Shown: positions 10,820-23,208 of the stretch, piece after piece
Numbering within the stretch: the stretch's first letter is position 1
Layout of the letters: every line of letters starts with the position of its first letter
Source: Rhynchonema sp. JSB1_4
Lineage: Eukaryota > Nematoda > Chromadorea > Monhysterida > Xyalidae
Direction: 5' to 3'
Length of the DNA: 64,000 bases
Assembly: GCA_030248065.1 (NCBI GenBank)
Contig: JASAMV010005516.1
Location: forward strand, 1-64,000
Notes under the pieces: generated by a model
Databases searched by the model: none
What the model saw: the letters and a program-made list of their open reading frames with translations, nothing else
Told to the model about the DNA's origin: nothing
Made by a program: the position numbers and the translations under genes

Positions 10820-13800
10820 ATGTCAGATTCACGTATACCTCTTGTCGCCTGCTCATGTGTCGTGCTGGGATGCACTCTATACGCACTCGGTACTGTATTG
10901 TCGTTGAGCTCGACAGTGAGGCGCAACGTAGGTGAAAGTCGATTGATTGATCCAACTTCACTGCGTTTACATGAAACATCACCATTGTGGGTGCTTAATG
11001 GACGCGTGTACGATGCACACCCGAATGAATTCAATGTGTTTGCAAGTTGGTGGTCTTTCGTCGTCGCAATTTTGACAACTGGCTAATTTCATCGGGAAGT
11101 TCATTTCCGACATTGATCACCTCACACAGGTGTGCTGCCAACCTGGTTGCTTGGTGCATTTGTACACATACTTGCCACAACACCATCATTCATCCGCCAT
11201 CAGCCACGATGGCTCAGAGTTGTATTGTCACTGTCAACCGTTGGTCTGCAATTGCAACTAGCTGGGTCCCGAGCTGTGGCTCTCACTTTGGGTACAGCTG
11301 CTCTGTCATTGTTGGTGCGTTATGCAGTGCTCTGGACAAGATGCGGTCATCTGGTTAGGTTGCTACATTGTCGGTGTCGAATTTTCTTGGTGATCGGTGT
11401 TGGTGATGTGACTTTTTTGGCTTCGGGATAGGTATTTCGAGATTTGTTGATGATGACAGGTGTACAAATAAGTTTGGCACTGGTCGAAATTTGTGCCGTC
11501 AGTTTGAACTGAAACATACACAAGGTCACGTGACCAACCAATATCAAAACAGCCAGACCGATCACCAAGCTTGACACCGACCCCGATTATCTTGTATTTT
11601 CTTCAAATGTTCCAAAGTTCCATCCTGCATTTCCCCAATTGCAGGTGGCGTTCTGCGCTCATTGGTGCATTCACATAACAACGATCATTTCGTTAAAGCC
11701 CATGGTTATTGCCGATGATGACTCACTTGCCGAGTGGTACGTCACATACAAACAGTTGCAGCTGGTCAGCTTCTTTACGTCGACAACATCGGCCAATAAA
11801 CGGTATGTTTTTGGTTGATCTTTATGACAAATTAATGTAATCGGCACACCTTGGTCAATTTCAGACTTCGATTACGCACCATTCTCACGCGATTGCACGT
11901 CTACCTGTCATCGTGGCCTTTGACGTTCTTTATCATCGCGCCCTACAGCTACTATGCGAAGCTCGATGCCGCCAACAAACGACCAATCAAATGGAGTAAA
12001 CTGGGTTCCATGGCTAGTTCGAACAAACCTGTTTGTTGATCATGCATCGAGAGGGAAAAACGCGCGGCGCTCTGCCTTCGCTGCGTCACCGCGGATGTTT
12101 GTCCCAAATGCGACGGCACGCATCTGCGGCACAAGCTGAGGAAACACTGCCATTGACGACTTTCGGGTCAAAATAACGATTTTCAAGTGTTTGATGGCAA
12201 AAATCTTCAACCACAGATGTTTGTGTGCGGTAAAAGTGATAGTCGCAGTCAACAGAAATCAAAGTGATCATTTCAGCTGTTGCGTGTGTGCACATGCGCC
12301 AGTGTGCTGTACTTGATGCCGTTTGTGTATCACCACCAATCGATAATGCACACCGATCGCCTATTGTGGCATGTGGTTGATGACAGTCGTGTCACGTTGG
12401 CAGCTCTCATTGTCGTGTCCATTGCACATTATTATGTGAGTGTTTGTGGGAATTTTTGATTTCGTGTGCGAATTCTTGTTCTGTTTTTGGCGAGTGCACC
12501 AGTTTGGCTTTTATCCACCGCGACGGCTGCTGAGATTTGTTTTCGGGGCCAAGTGGTCTTTCGATGCATGACGATGTGCTGGTGCACCGCCCGTTAAGAT
12601 AACAGGTCGATATGGCAACCACAAACACAATACACATTGAGACATTGTGGTCCACTGTGATATCACCAACTACACAAATGCAAACCTAGCTGGCTGATGC
12701 TTCACTATTTGCAGTTGGTCTACTACTTTCTGTTCGGCATTGGCAACATACTACAATACATTCAATTTCGTGTGTGCAACCCGTCTCCGATCTGTCTGCT
12801 TCGTTGCTGTCAATATCGGCAGCTTTGGCGCCATTTTGACATTGGATTGTATCAGTTCATGAGGTTGGTTGCAAACCAGCTGTATTGTATTGAATATGAC
12901 TTCGGCGGTTCTCGACTATCGTAAAATAATCTTGGAGCATGAAATCTCATTCGGATTGGCTTGCAAAAAAGCACGAGTTTGTAGGATGTAAGGGCGCGCC
13001 CATGTAGGCCAGGGCCGGGGCCATGAAAAATAATCTATGTCCGAGGCCCTGGCCCCGGCCCCGGCCCTGGCCTACATGGGCGCACCGACATGGCCGGGGC
13101 CGGTGCGAAACATTTTTCTGGATAGGCGACGTTAGAACTACAGGGTTGTCAATAATCCAACATCGGTTTCGTATACATAATGCAGCTGTGCGTGTGTGTT
13201 CGTGTTGGATGTCCTGTTATGCCTGATGTATCAAGGGCACGGTCTTTTTGGGATTTTATTTAGTTTAGGCATATGTATTTGTTCAAGCAAATTAATATAA
13301 AGCGCTTTATTCTTAAAAATACTGGCTGATAAAAAGTCACCAGATGACATAAATTTTTTGAGCAACCACAGTAAACGACATGTCTGCGCGAAATTCGAGT
13401 AACCTATAACTCAACCAATCAGCGAAACGCGCACGTCGTGTATGTGCACGGTCAAAAGCAAACTGTATGCGTATAATTGCAGGTAGAAATTCAGTGTTTT
13501 GTCAACCATATTTCAAACTGCAGCCCGAATTTGCAAAAGAAAAAACACAAGATATCCATGCCCTTGATAAATCAGGCAGTAGCGCACCCAACGCGAACAC
13601 ACACGCACAGCTGCATATACGAAACCAATGTTGGATTATTGACAACCCTGCAGTTGAAACGTCGCCTATCCAGAAAAATGTTTCGCACCGGCCCCGGCCC
13701 TGTCGGGTCGTCCATGTAGGCCAGGGCCGGGGCCAGGGCCTCGGACATAGAGTATTTTTCATGGCCCCGGCCCCGGCCCCGGCCCTGGCCCTGGCCCTGG

Positions 13801-14522
13801 CCTACATGGGCGCGCCCTAACACTCCATACATATGGATACAGTCTATCCTCACCATCGCGAACCGATCGGCACCCAACTTTTTCGTTCACATGATGTACA
13901 TACAGTGTACCTGGTTCAGGTCCAGATTGCGGACTGAAACCTAGTAAACCATACAGTCGGTAAAGCACACATTCGGGACACACTGACTTTCCATGTCTGC
14001 ATTATATTTCACAGCTATACCTACATACAGTATACTATATATACACCTCCATGTAATGCTGCATCTCGTCAACCACATCAAAACAACGTTCTCATATTTT
14101 TCAGAGCGCACCTATTCGATCCGTTGAAACATCACAGCCACCAGTTACGTGTATCGATCGTGTTTCTGTTTGTGGCAGTTTGGCACCAATTTTGGGCTTC
14201 TCGACCTGTCACCTATTGGGTGGCACTGAATCTAATAGGCACCATGGCCGAAAACCAACTTTATCAGCGTGTTTTGCACCAAAAACAATTGTCTGTTGCT
14301 GTTGAGGCTCTATTGAGGGTACCTTTCATACACTTGTGCCTCATAGCGAATGCCTATTACTTCAGTTGCCCGAAAACGGGTAGTTTTGGCGATTTAGTCA
14401 TGGAAACGTTCATGAGAGACTTCGTGCAGAATCCACTTGATGTGGCACTGTTTTACTGGCTAGCTGCGTTGTATTGCTTCTCATACGTGAATCTCACTTT
14501 GATGCGTTGCTATGGAAAATAA
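10820..14522 (+). CDS. HHAT: Hedgehog acyltransferase-like MBOAT protein
   Basis: Multi-pass ER membrane O-acyltransferase family member; relatives attach palmitate to the N-terminal Cys of Hedgehog (Rasp/Skinny hedgehog in flies). Inferred exons: 10820-11045, 11130-11353, 11645-11802, 11865-12030, 12277-12435, 12715-12863 and 14105-14522, all in phase, giving about 499 residues against 493 in human HHAT. The strongest matches are C-terminal: LWRHFDIGLYQFMR holds the Asp block (RYFDVGL in human) and FLFVAVWHQFW the MBOAT His, followed by WVALNLIGTMAENQLYQR. The Gly-Gly after the His in vertebrates is Gln-Phe here. The final residues LYCFSYVNLTLMRC fit the last helix. Divergence in the N-terminal helices is high, so exon 1-2 joins are less certain. 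A 0.8-kb inverted repeat fills the last intron. Substrate is inferred from family only; a Hedgehog-independent MBOAT role is possible. Confidence 0.87.
12988..13822. repeat. Large inverted repeat in the last HHAT intron
   Basis: The arms 12988-13240 and 13552-13822 are near-complementary: GGGCGCGCCCATGTAGGCC opens the left arm and its inverse closes the right arm. Both arms carry GGCCCTGGCC arrays, a GTGCGAAACATTTTTCTGG block and a TGTTGGATTATTGACAACC block. The spacer of about 310 bp is unique. It probably is a foldback element; the flanks give no clear target duplication. Confidence 0.8.
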
Positions 14523-17116
14523 AAACTTATTATTCGACGTTTGCTCACACGTTTGTTTCGCACCAGTGTGATAATTATATCAAGGCTTCTAGGCGCTTTT
14601 GTCTGCGGCATGCAGGCATTTGTAAACATCACTATGCAGTATATTACCGAATTGACTTGTATCAGATTTTTTCTCCTTTTCTCAAAGCATGGTTATTTTT
14701 ATCGAGATTGCTTTTGCATTTCCTATTCAAATGGCGCATGAATTATTGACATGATGTTTATCTAAAAAAACTGTTCAAAAACCAGACAGGCAGGATCTCA
14801 TCTGTTCAAAAACACCCAGAAACTCTGGGCGAGGGACAGACAGATGTCGATTGAATGTGTCGACAACCAAGCTCCCTGAAAAAATGTGCTGAAGACAAAT
14901 ATTGACTCTCTCTGCGGTCTCGGTGGCTCGCGTCATGAATGCGCACAAATGTTGTGCAGTAAATTTCAAGGAGCTAAAACTCAGATTTAATGCTTAGGCA
15001 TAATTTACTGGTGTGTGCCACCCACATACCTAACCTCCAGTTGAGTTCAGAAATTTTTTTCAGGACAAACTTTTCAGTGCAGGTTTTCGCAGCCAAACAA
15101 TAAGTGATGAAATTTGGCTTTTTATGACCGTTTCACTGGTGGTTCGTTTTTTTACGCTCAAGAGAATTCACACAATACATTTCATATTTGTGTTCTCCTC
15201 CGCAACACAACGGGACGAACGTTAACTCGCGACTCTTCACTTTGCCTTCAATCCGCGGCTGACTGCACTAAATGCTAAGGTACGGACAGAACAGCGGGAG
15301 AAAACAATTTGCTATTGATAAAACAGCGGTCGCACGGTCGCAGACGATCCACATGGAATTTAAGATTTGGGATCAGATCACACCCAAACAAACAGCACAT
15401 CAGGTGGCTGTCGTTTTTTTTTTCTTGAAAACCCTCTGTATCGATACAATGTATCCCCCTGTTTTTTAACCCGCTGTTGTGTTCGTCACACAGTGCTGAT
15501 GTGTGTTTGTTTGCCTTCCGGTGGATAGCTCATAGGTATACATATTCTATGCCGTGGGCGCTCGCCGGCACCTAAATAAACGTTATCGCCGCTGTTTTTC
15601 ATCTTATCGGATCATTATATTCCCGATATTTGCGTCAGCTTTTAGACGTAAAGAGTAAATAAAGACCTGCATATGTGCAATAAAATACAGAAATGTGTTT
15701 CCAGCAAATAAACCGAGCGGACTCCACGTCCAGATATCATAATTTCCGAGGGAGCGCCGAGTGCACACATCCGATTGCGCTGCTTTGCATTCTTGTGTCA
15801 CCGATGAAAAAAGTTTTTACCGACTTAAAGCGATAGAAAGTAGGTAGATAGTTGGTTCGAATTCAAATAGAGATTTAGACATTTTAGTATCAGATACACA
15901 AGTTAATCATCGCAACTCAAATGTTAAATTAAATTTAAAAAAGCACAGTGCTGGAATTCAGTCGGACCATTTTCAAAAATCTGTTTGGTTTGCCGCTGAA
16001 CTTCATTTTGGACTTCCAGCAGGCAAACTTGCAGGGTTTCTTGTCATTGCGCTCCTTGGAAACCGTACTTTAGCTTAGCAATATATTAACGCCCATCTGA
16101 GTAAAAATAATCCGAACACTTGTGTATAAGACAACATGCACCTAACTGCCATGCTGTGTGCAACTATGGGAACGGGCCATCCATCTTTGCAAGTTTCGCC
16201 CACTTTTTCACCATTTGGCAAGGTGTACCAAACCAAACCCTGTCAGTGCGATAAATTCACAAAACCAGAAAGCGACTCAAATCTTCCATTCCAGCAATAA
16301 CAACCAGGACCAAGCCAGCGCAAAATAATACACACTGGTGACAGCGCGTGGTGTGACGTTAAAGGTTGCGATTGCGACGCGTTTAAGCCAACCAAACCAG
16401 CGCGCAACTATTGAATTGACAACAAAAGGGTTTAGAGGTCGTAGCACCCGCGAGCGGAGTCCAAACTGATTTACACAGTGTTTAGAGGTCGTAGTTTTGA
16501 ACTGAAACGCATTGTGACACGAATGGCTGTTTTCAGACAAGCGCAACACGTGAATGGTTGTCTGGCGCGTTTTTGACCGCGTGTTTTCACTCCACTGAAA
16601 CCTACATGCACGCAAACACCAGTATACTTGGATCTTGTGTGCCCCGTGCCCCAAGCTCAATTGTGTGCTACATTTCCCACAAGCTGCAATTTTTGCCAAG
16701 TTGTATAATTCGAGTGCAGCTGAATCGTATGCCGTGTGTCTTCCGCCTCCCACACAAGCGTGCTTCTTGAGTAGCCGTCATCGTATCGTATATAGCAGCA
16801 ACTTCGAACGATTTTTCATTGAGCTTTCTAAAAAATTGTTGTTGTTGCTGTTTGCTGTTGCATCATGGTCTAATCATGTGCAACCTACACACCGGGTATA
16901 AAAAAAGCTGAATGCATGGGTAACCCACACGAATAACAGCGTTCACTTGCCAGTATTTTCAGTGTCGCTGCAAACAAAAGATCAATCCAAGAAATACACC
17001 ACAAATCGCTGTTTGGACCGCCAACCTTACGGATCAAGTTCACTCCACAAATGTAATTCAAGCGCAAAATCGTTGCGGAAAATACATAGCTACAACCGAT
17101 GTGAAATTATTTTAAA
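14523..17116. other. Gene-poor interval
   Basis: 2.6 kb with no exon I can support. A 158-codon open frame at 16277-16753 (minus) has no recognisable domain and looks accidental. A direct repeat TTTAGAGGTCGTAG occurs at 16431 and 16481. The upstream region of the membrane-protein gene is at the right end. Confidence 0.5.
16897..16904 (+). promoter_or_regulatory. TATA-like box
   Basis: TATAAAAA preceded by CCGGG stands 213 bp before the ATG of the membrane-protein gene at 17117. Position and sequence are compatible with a core promoter, but nothing else supports it. Confidence 0.3.
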
Positions 17117-19905
17117 ATGAACGACTACGAACGTTTCACGGACGCAGTGTCCATCGTCAACACAACTCGGCCCGGTTCGTTCTGATACGTTTTTTTTAAA
17201 TTCTAAAACTTACAAAGCCAAATTGTCTGCACAAAGCAACTGTTTTCGTCGTTTCAGCTTATTCAACGGAAGTCATCATTGCAGGTTTATCCCTTGTCAA
17301 TAACTTTGAGTAAAATGTGGAATGTTGCGTTAATGTTACATGTGGAATTGCTGTTAGTTTTAAAGTTCTAGAATAAGCACTTGGCATTGTTGCATTGTCT
17401 CCGACCAAAGATCCTGCATTGAGGAATTGCTATGGACCCTTAACAATAACATAAACATTTATTTTGTAAATTTAAAATTGTCCGCACCGGGAGCATGATT
17501 GAATGTTAGTCCTGTACTTATTGAGTAGGTACATATACATAATTGTACCCTCAGCACATCAAGGTTTATTGTGTGGTGTGCAGCGTGTGTTTTTCTTGTC
17601 CGTTTCCGCGTGTTTCACAAACTCGTGGTGCACCAGGTCATCGTCACTGTGATCTGGCCACATGACAACAAAAACCGCACAAACATTTCGTTCTGCAGGT
17701 GACTCGGTATCACAGGGAGCAGTTCCTTTGAACAAGGAGACCAAATTGAAACGTGTGAAATGGCTGAAAAGTCTGGCTGTGGTTGAGATGTGCTGCGCAC
17801 TGGTTGCGTTGGTGGTTGGATTCAGTTGTTTCATTCACAATCAAAGCGGGGACCGGTATCAAAAGCAAATGTTAGTTGGAATTTAAACATTCATTTCACC
17901 GTTCTTTTTCTTAATTTCTGCGCAGAGTGGTGTGTTGAACTGTTACCGTTTGTTCCTAAGCGGGTAAGCTTGGTTGGGCGCAGGTTTTAGTTCCAGGTTC
18001 AGGTCCAAGGCTTCAGCCCGTTTCGAGTCGGACCCACTAGAAACCTAAGCCTGAAAGCTGTGGCCTGCACTTCATACGTACACCTGCGGGTGGTGCTGTT
18101 ACAATGGTGCAACCGCAGTGGAATGTCGCTCACTCCATCCTTTCCTTACCACAGCCGTTCGTGCTACGTGGGTTACGGTGCGTGGTCATCGCTACTTTAT
18201 GTGATCACGGCCGGTTTCGCCATCGCCTCCACCTTCACCTATCCACGTGGTCGATGTCTGTTCACCACATATTTTGTGCTGGCCATCATTTGCAGCCTGG
18301 CCAGTGGCGTACTGGTGCTCGTCAGTGCTGGTTGGTTTGCTGTAGTTGGTGCCTTTTGTTGGAAATTAGGACTGAGACATACAAGGTGTGTCAAACTTGG
18401 TGACTTGGAAACATCCTGAATTCGAAAAAGCAAGTAACACACACAAAATCAGGGCAGATCCGATTGACACACCAAATGGCTACCACGGCGCGATTATGGT
18501 GTTTTAATAGACGCTTTATACTTTTCACCTCGTTATTTGTGATCCAACTTGGCTTAGGGGATTGTTTCTGTTCGGATATCGAGTCTGTTTGCTTCGTAAC
18601 GTGACTCTTTCGATGAAAGACATTTCAAGTTTCGCTGACAAGTTGTGGTACAAATCACAAATGTCAAAATATCTTGGAATATATCCAATTTGGCGACCAA
18701 TACAAATCTAACCCGCTTAGTTCGATTCCGATTGACGAGTTCGCCACCCACAGGTTATTTCCTGGAGGCCAACGGTCGCTACATCCCTGATGAGTCCGAC
18801 CACCACGTGCATGCTGTGTTCAATTACGACAAATTCGATGAATTCCATGGACAGACGAACTCGACGGATTTCGAGCGGATGGACCATATCGCCAATGACA
18901 TGCCCTCACCGTGGCATGACATGCCATCACAACAGGAGGTCAAACGAAACATACAGGATCGGGTCACTGCCAGGCGGATAGCGATGGCCTACAATGCACT
19001 GCTGCTTATTGCTGCGCTCGTCCAATGTGAGTGGGCGTGATGTTTCACGTGCTTAGCTGCGCACTTTTTCGAGTCATCATGGCAAACTTGATGATCAGAC
19101 AGGATGTCTTGTCAATGTTGTCACTTGATGATGGGCATTTCGAGATCAAGATTGAGATTTCGGGGTGTGGCTTCGACTGAGGATGCAACTTGGTCATCAT
19201 TATATAAATCTGGGAACTTTTGTTCTGATATCGAAAAACCAAATTATAAAGGTCACAGGCGATCTCGACTGATCCTATCACCATCACGTTTGATACCGGC
19301 ACACCGTTACATTCTATGTATATTTGGCACATGAAATTTTTGCACCACATTTTTACAATGGTCAAAAATACTGTTTCAACCGTATCACTATGGACACGGA
19401 TACCGTTTCAGTCGTGGCATATATAGTGAGTGCCAGTATCACGTGTTCACTGTGGAATGGCAACGCTGGTTGTTGCGGGCCGTCGGACACGGCACACGAT
19501 GGAGCGCCAACTGTGCTCTATCTGGCACCACCTGATGGAAGCAACACCGCACCACAGGTACGTGATTGAGCTAATCCATTTTGGGGATCGGATCAAAATT
19601 TGATTGGGTCACGTGGGGCTTTTTCAAGGAAAATTGAGAACGGACTTAAGCCACTAATTTTGGTAATTTTCAGAGTTTATTTTATTCCGATCAGGGAACA
19701 TTTTTGAATCGGAACGAACCGTACCCATCCCCAAGTTTGCTGCCAGTTCCTGAAACATAAGCCCACACACGACGTTCTTTTTCAGATTATAGTTGTACCA
19801 TCCCACCTTCGTAACACAATGACCATACCATTGACTGCGACACAGCTCAATGCTGTGAAACATCAGTCGACCACCACGGGTACTCAGAACAGCAATAACA
19901 ATTAA
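17117..19905 (+). CDS. Four-helix membrane protein, family not recognised
   Basis: Inferred exons: 17117-17174 (MNDYERFTDAVSIV), a 27-nt exon 17258-17284, 17699-17870, 18155-18399, 18754-19026, 19412-19557 and 19786-19905 (stop 19903-19905). All joins keep phase. Four hydrophobic segments are clear: around VVEMCCALVALVVGFSCF, AWSSLLYVITAGFAIAST, FVLAIICSLASGVLVLV and YNALLLIAALVQFVAYIV. A hydrophilic acidic loop (EANGRYIPDESDHH through HDMPSQQEVK) lies between helices 3 and 4, and the tail after helix 4 has a CCGPSDTA stretch and ends in a Thr/Asn-rich segment. The layout resembles MS4A/CD20-like, sarcospan-like or other four-helix families, but I see no diagnostic motif and assign no function. 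It lacks the CCG..PxSC loop of tetraspanins. A TATA-like box precedes it. It converges on MCTS1. Confidence 0.72.
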
Positions 19906-20696
19906 GCTGATATGTGATTGTTTTATGACCGCCTTAACTTTGAGATTTATAGTCTACCCACGAACTCATGAGACGACTTATTTTGAAGTTGACTTGATCG
20001 GATCCAATAATGTTCCGGTTCCACGCATTTCGGAAATGAAAGAAAGAAAACCAATTAAAAACCCCCCCCCCCCCTGCCCCTTTCAAAACATTTGTGTGTG
20101 AACGACGGCTTCGCGCAGCACGCAACAAAAAGCAGCCAGCAACTCATCATCTCTCGCCCAATCTCTTTCTTTTTTCAAAAACCCCCGGGGTTAAACCAAA
20201 AAAAAAAACCCTTATGGACCACATGAGTTTACACGTGATCATTTTATTACGGATTTTTATTGTTCTTTTTGTGATTTATATTAACAATCAAACAAAACGA
20301 ATAAATTATGAATTCCCATTCATAATAACATTTCAGGTTCCTACATGAAATAATCAACAATCAACAGCTTTATTATGGTGGAATTTCAAACAATACAAAA
20401 TGCATAACAAACAATGTAATCGGCGGTTTCAAACCAGGAGATCGGATATGATTTGTGTTCGTCAATTAAGAATATTTGGAAATCTGTTCAGAGGTTGATC
20501 TGCGAAACTTGCAGCGCTGCTCGAAATCAAAGCTGTCAGCAATTATCGAAACATCCACGAATGCGAAAAGTTACACGTGACAATTAAAAACCGATGCGAT
20601 CACCAAGTTCAATACCGCTCACAATAACTGGCGCCACCACAAAGAACAGAAGTGAAACGAGTTCATATCCATCCAATCATGAGGTGTCTAAATCAA
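19906..20696. other. Convergent intergenic region with a dispersed repeat
   Basis: Between the membrane-protein gene and MCTS1. 20030-20200 contains AACATTTGTGTGTGAACGACG, CACGCAACAAA and a CATCTCTC..CCCAATC block that also occur, in the same order, at 2140-2715. Poly(C) and poly(A) runs are present. No gene. Confidence 0.5.
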
Positions 20697-22643
20697 TCAC
20701 TTGATGGGTGCGAGATTCCACAGTCCATCATTCAAATAGTGCACATTGTCGACGCCAATGCCTTTATTCACCGACTTTACTTCTTCACTCGACATTTTCA
20801 TCAGTCCAATTGCGAGCGCGTGTTGTTTGCCCTCAGCCATTATCGCCACTAATGACCCCGTTGGCATGTTGGGAGTCAAACGGGCACCAGCACTGGTCAA
20901 CCCCGGACACATGATGTTCGCACCGCTCAGTACGAACTTGATCGCGCCCTTGTCGACCTGCGATGCGAAACGAATCATTACTACAAGTATTTTATACTAC
21001 AATTGTTTATGGTAAAGAGATGTGATGTGATATACGAGCAATAAGAGCTGCTCGTGTTCCTTTTTGGAGGTCAATTGACCAGAGGTGGTCGCACCGACGA
21101 GGCCTGGCACCTTGCCTGTCTGTGAAAACAGGTCGAAGCGGGCAAAACTCACTGCTGTTACATTATTGCACAAGCAGTGTCGTTTTTGAGAACAATGAGC
21201 TGCGTTCGTCCTTTGTTTAGTCTAGTAGAGACAAGTCGCAGCACCTAAATAAATGCTAAATGTGTTTTCAAGCCTTAGGTCTGCGACATTCACACTGACG
21301 ATGCCCTGCTGCACCGCCCGTCTGTGAAAAATGCAAACGCTGCAAAGATCACGACGGATTGTCAATTCTTCTAAATGACGACAAATTCAAAATATTAGTA
21401 CAATGATTTCCACCATAATCCTGCTGTCGAACGTGGTAAGGATTGAACGCACGTGCTCAGCTCGGCACGTAAAGTCATACGCGAGCACAAACTCTGGCCC
21501 CGCACAAAAATATTCGAACTTTGTTGTGGCTTTGCAATTCGTGAAAAATCCACGCGCTGGCCGAAACATTTACTCAGCCCAGCTAAACCCTCCCATGTGT
21601 AAAGTAACCCACAACACGGCTTGTGCAGGGGTTGTATTTGACCACCCAAAAACATTTTTGAAAGGTTATGCTCGTGTAGGTCGACTTTTATATTCCAATC
21701 ACATACGTATTGCACCACCGACCTGCTGCCAAGGCATCATGAACGGATATTTATGCAACAATTTGAGCGTAGGAAAATAATCCACATCGCGTGTTTTCAC
21801 GAAATGCACTTCGCCCTCCGAATCAGCTATTAGCTCGACGTGCTCTTTGCATTTGATCACCTGAATGGCTGAGTGATGTTCCATTCACCTTCTTGGCTGG
21901 GTAAATATTGCCGATGGGTGAACAAGACTTCAACAAACTAATTTTACGTTGGTATCAAGCTGCGTGATTGAAGCGAATATATCTTTTAATCGAAGATAAG
22001 ATCCTGATATTCCGACTTTGAGCAGTTGCGCAAAATTGTTCATTAGCTATTGGTCGCACAATGACTATATAAGAATTGGTCAAATTTTTTTCCTGAATCG
22101 CAAAGCAGGCTAGTGACGGGGCAATGACGTTGCGTTGCGCGATCACACACAAAACACGTAGTAAAGAGAATGTTTCAGACCTGCGGCAACGTGGTTGATC
22201 TGCTAGATTATTTTCAGCTGAAAATGTTTTGTGAGAATCACAAATAGCACAGTAGTTAAGAGTGACTGAACGTGAAAATCAGGATTGATTTTGATGAATT
22301 CTTATATGGTCATTGTGCGACCAATACCACTCAGAACTGACACTCAAATCTCTCTAAATGCTCAATTGAAAAAACTCGCGGCGACCAAACAAGACAGAGG
22401 CTACACCCAGCGCGATGCAATCCAATGTCGATATCGTTTTCGGAAGTCGACCAACTTTTTTTCACCAAATTATGTTCCCAGATATCTGACCTTGAAATTA
22501 TCCTTCTTCGGCAATATGTCAGTGATGTATTCATCTAGTTGTGGGTACAATTCGACTATTCTATTTCGGATTCCTTTTTGCACCGATTGTTTCAACTGTG
22601 TAGACCCAGTCACGTCTTCGGCTTGCGTGAACTTTTTGAACAT
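20697..22643 (-). CDS. MCTS1: MCTS1 (translation re-initiation / ribosome recycling factor)
   Basis: Cytosolic partner of DENR; the pair acts in re-initiation and recycling of post-termination 40S subunits. Three exons: 22491-22643, 21723-21860 and 20697-20957 (stop 20697-20699), giving 51+46+86 = 183 residues against 181 in human. Exon 1 starts [11 protein letters not shown] and ends ILPKKDNFK. Exon 2 carries [17 protein letters not shown]. Exon 3 carries [38 protein letters not shown] and [17 protein letters not shown], the PUA domain signature. All introns are phase 0. The ATG is directly preceded by AG (ctagATG), which could also be a splice acceptor. It is the last of three minus-strand genes in a row and lies 565 bp after the QNG1 stop. 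Confidence 0.97.
21055..21345. repeat. Dispersed TTCACACTGACGATG..GCACCG repeat inside MCTS1
   Basis: Two segments, GGGCAAAACTCACTGCTGTTACATT and TTCACACTGACGATGCCCTGC, recur at 39240-39285, 48200-48290, 57545-57635 and 61225-61325 (related words also near 17625 and 59000). The copies share the order GACGATG - TGCACC - GTGAAAACA - GGGCAAAACTCACTG - TTATTGCA. It is an interspersed family of about 100-130 bp, class unknown. Confidence 0.6.
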
Positions 22644-23208
22644 CTAGGTTGCACGTCGCTTCGAATCTGTGCGTGTGGCACTGCAAAGATACAGTCAACC
22701 CTCCTTACAGTGACAAGATAGGGCCGGGACCAGGCATTTTCGATACTGTGAAGCATGTTGACCAGATAATGCAGTGGTAGATAGCATATTAACGGAGAAC
22801 TGGGGAACAAACCGTTGGCCACTACGTGGGGGCGCCAAGAAAAGGGTGGACCCAAAGAAAGGGCCCATTGTAGGGTCTTTTTACATCGAAGTGCACTGAA
22901 CAACAGCGGTTGATGGTTAAATCTTTCCATCATTCCACAACTCCACACAGAAACATTATATTTACCAAAAATGTTGCGTGTCCCGCCCGATCATATAAAC
23001 GTGGATAAGGCAAACTGCAATCACTGTTATTCAATAAACCTTTGAAAGGTAGGTAATCAGATTGAAGAGATCTGGAACGCAAAAATCAACGCTCATCCCG
23101 AGTCATAAAGGCAGCGAGGAAGTTTTGATTGGAATCATTGTTTATTGAGTTCATTGATTAATTGATTGAGATCAGAATAACACCGCGAAAACAGAAACCA
23201 ACTCAAAT
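22644..23208. other. Intergenic QNG1 / MCTS1
   Basis: 565 bp between genes in tandem; contains GTCAACCCTCCTTACAGTGACA at 22693, similar to the CCCTCTTTATAGTG element ends found elsewhere, but without a clear partner. No coding sequence. Confidence 0.5.

Noticed and set aside
13023..13983. Pro-Arg-Pro-Trp and Gly-Pro repeat peptides
   Set aside because: They come from GGCCCTGGCC arrays in the arms of the inverted repeat; no gene structure.
16277..16753. 158-codon frame on the minus strand
   Set aside because: No recognisable domain, no splice partners and no conserved neighbours; such a length is possible by chance.
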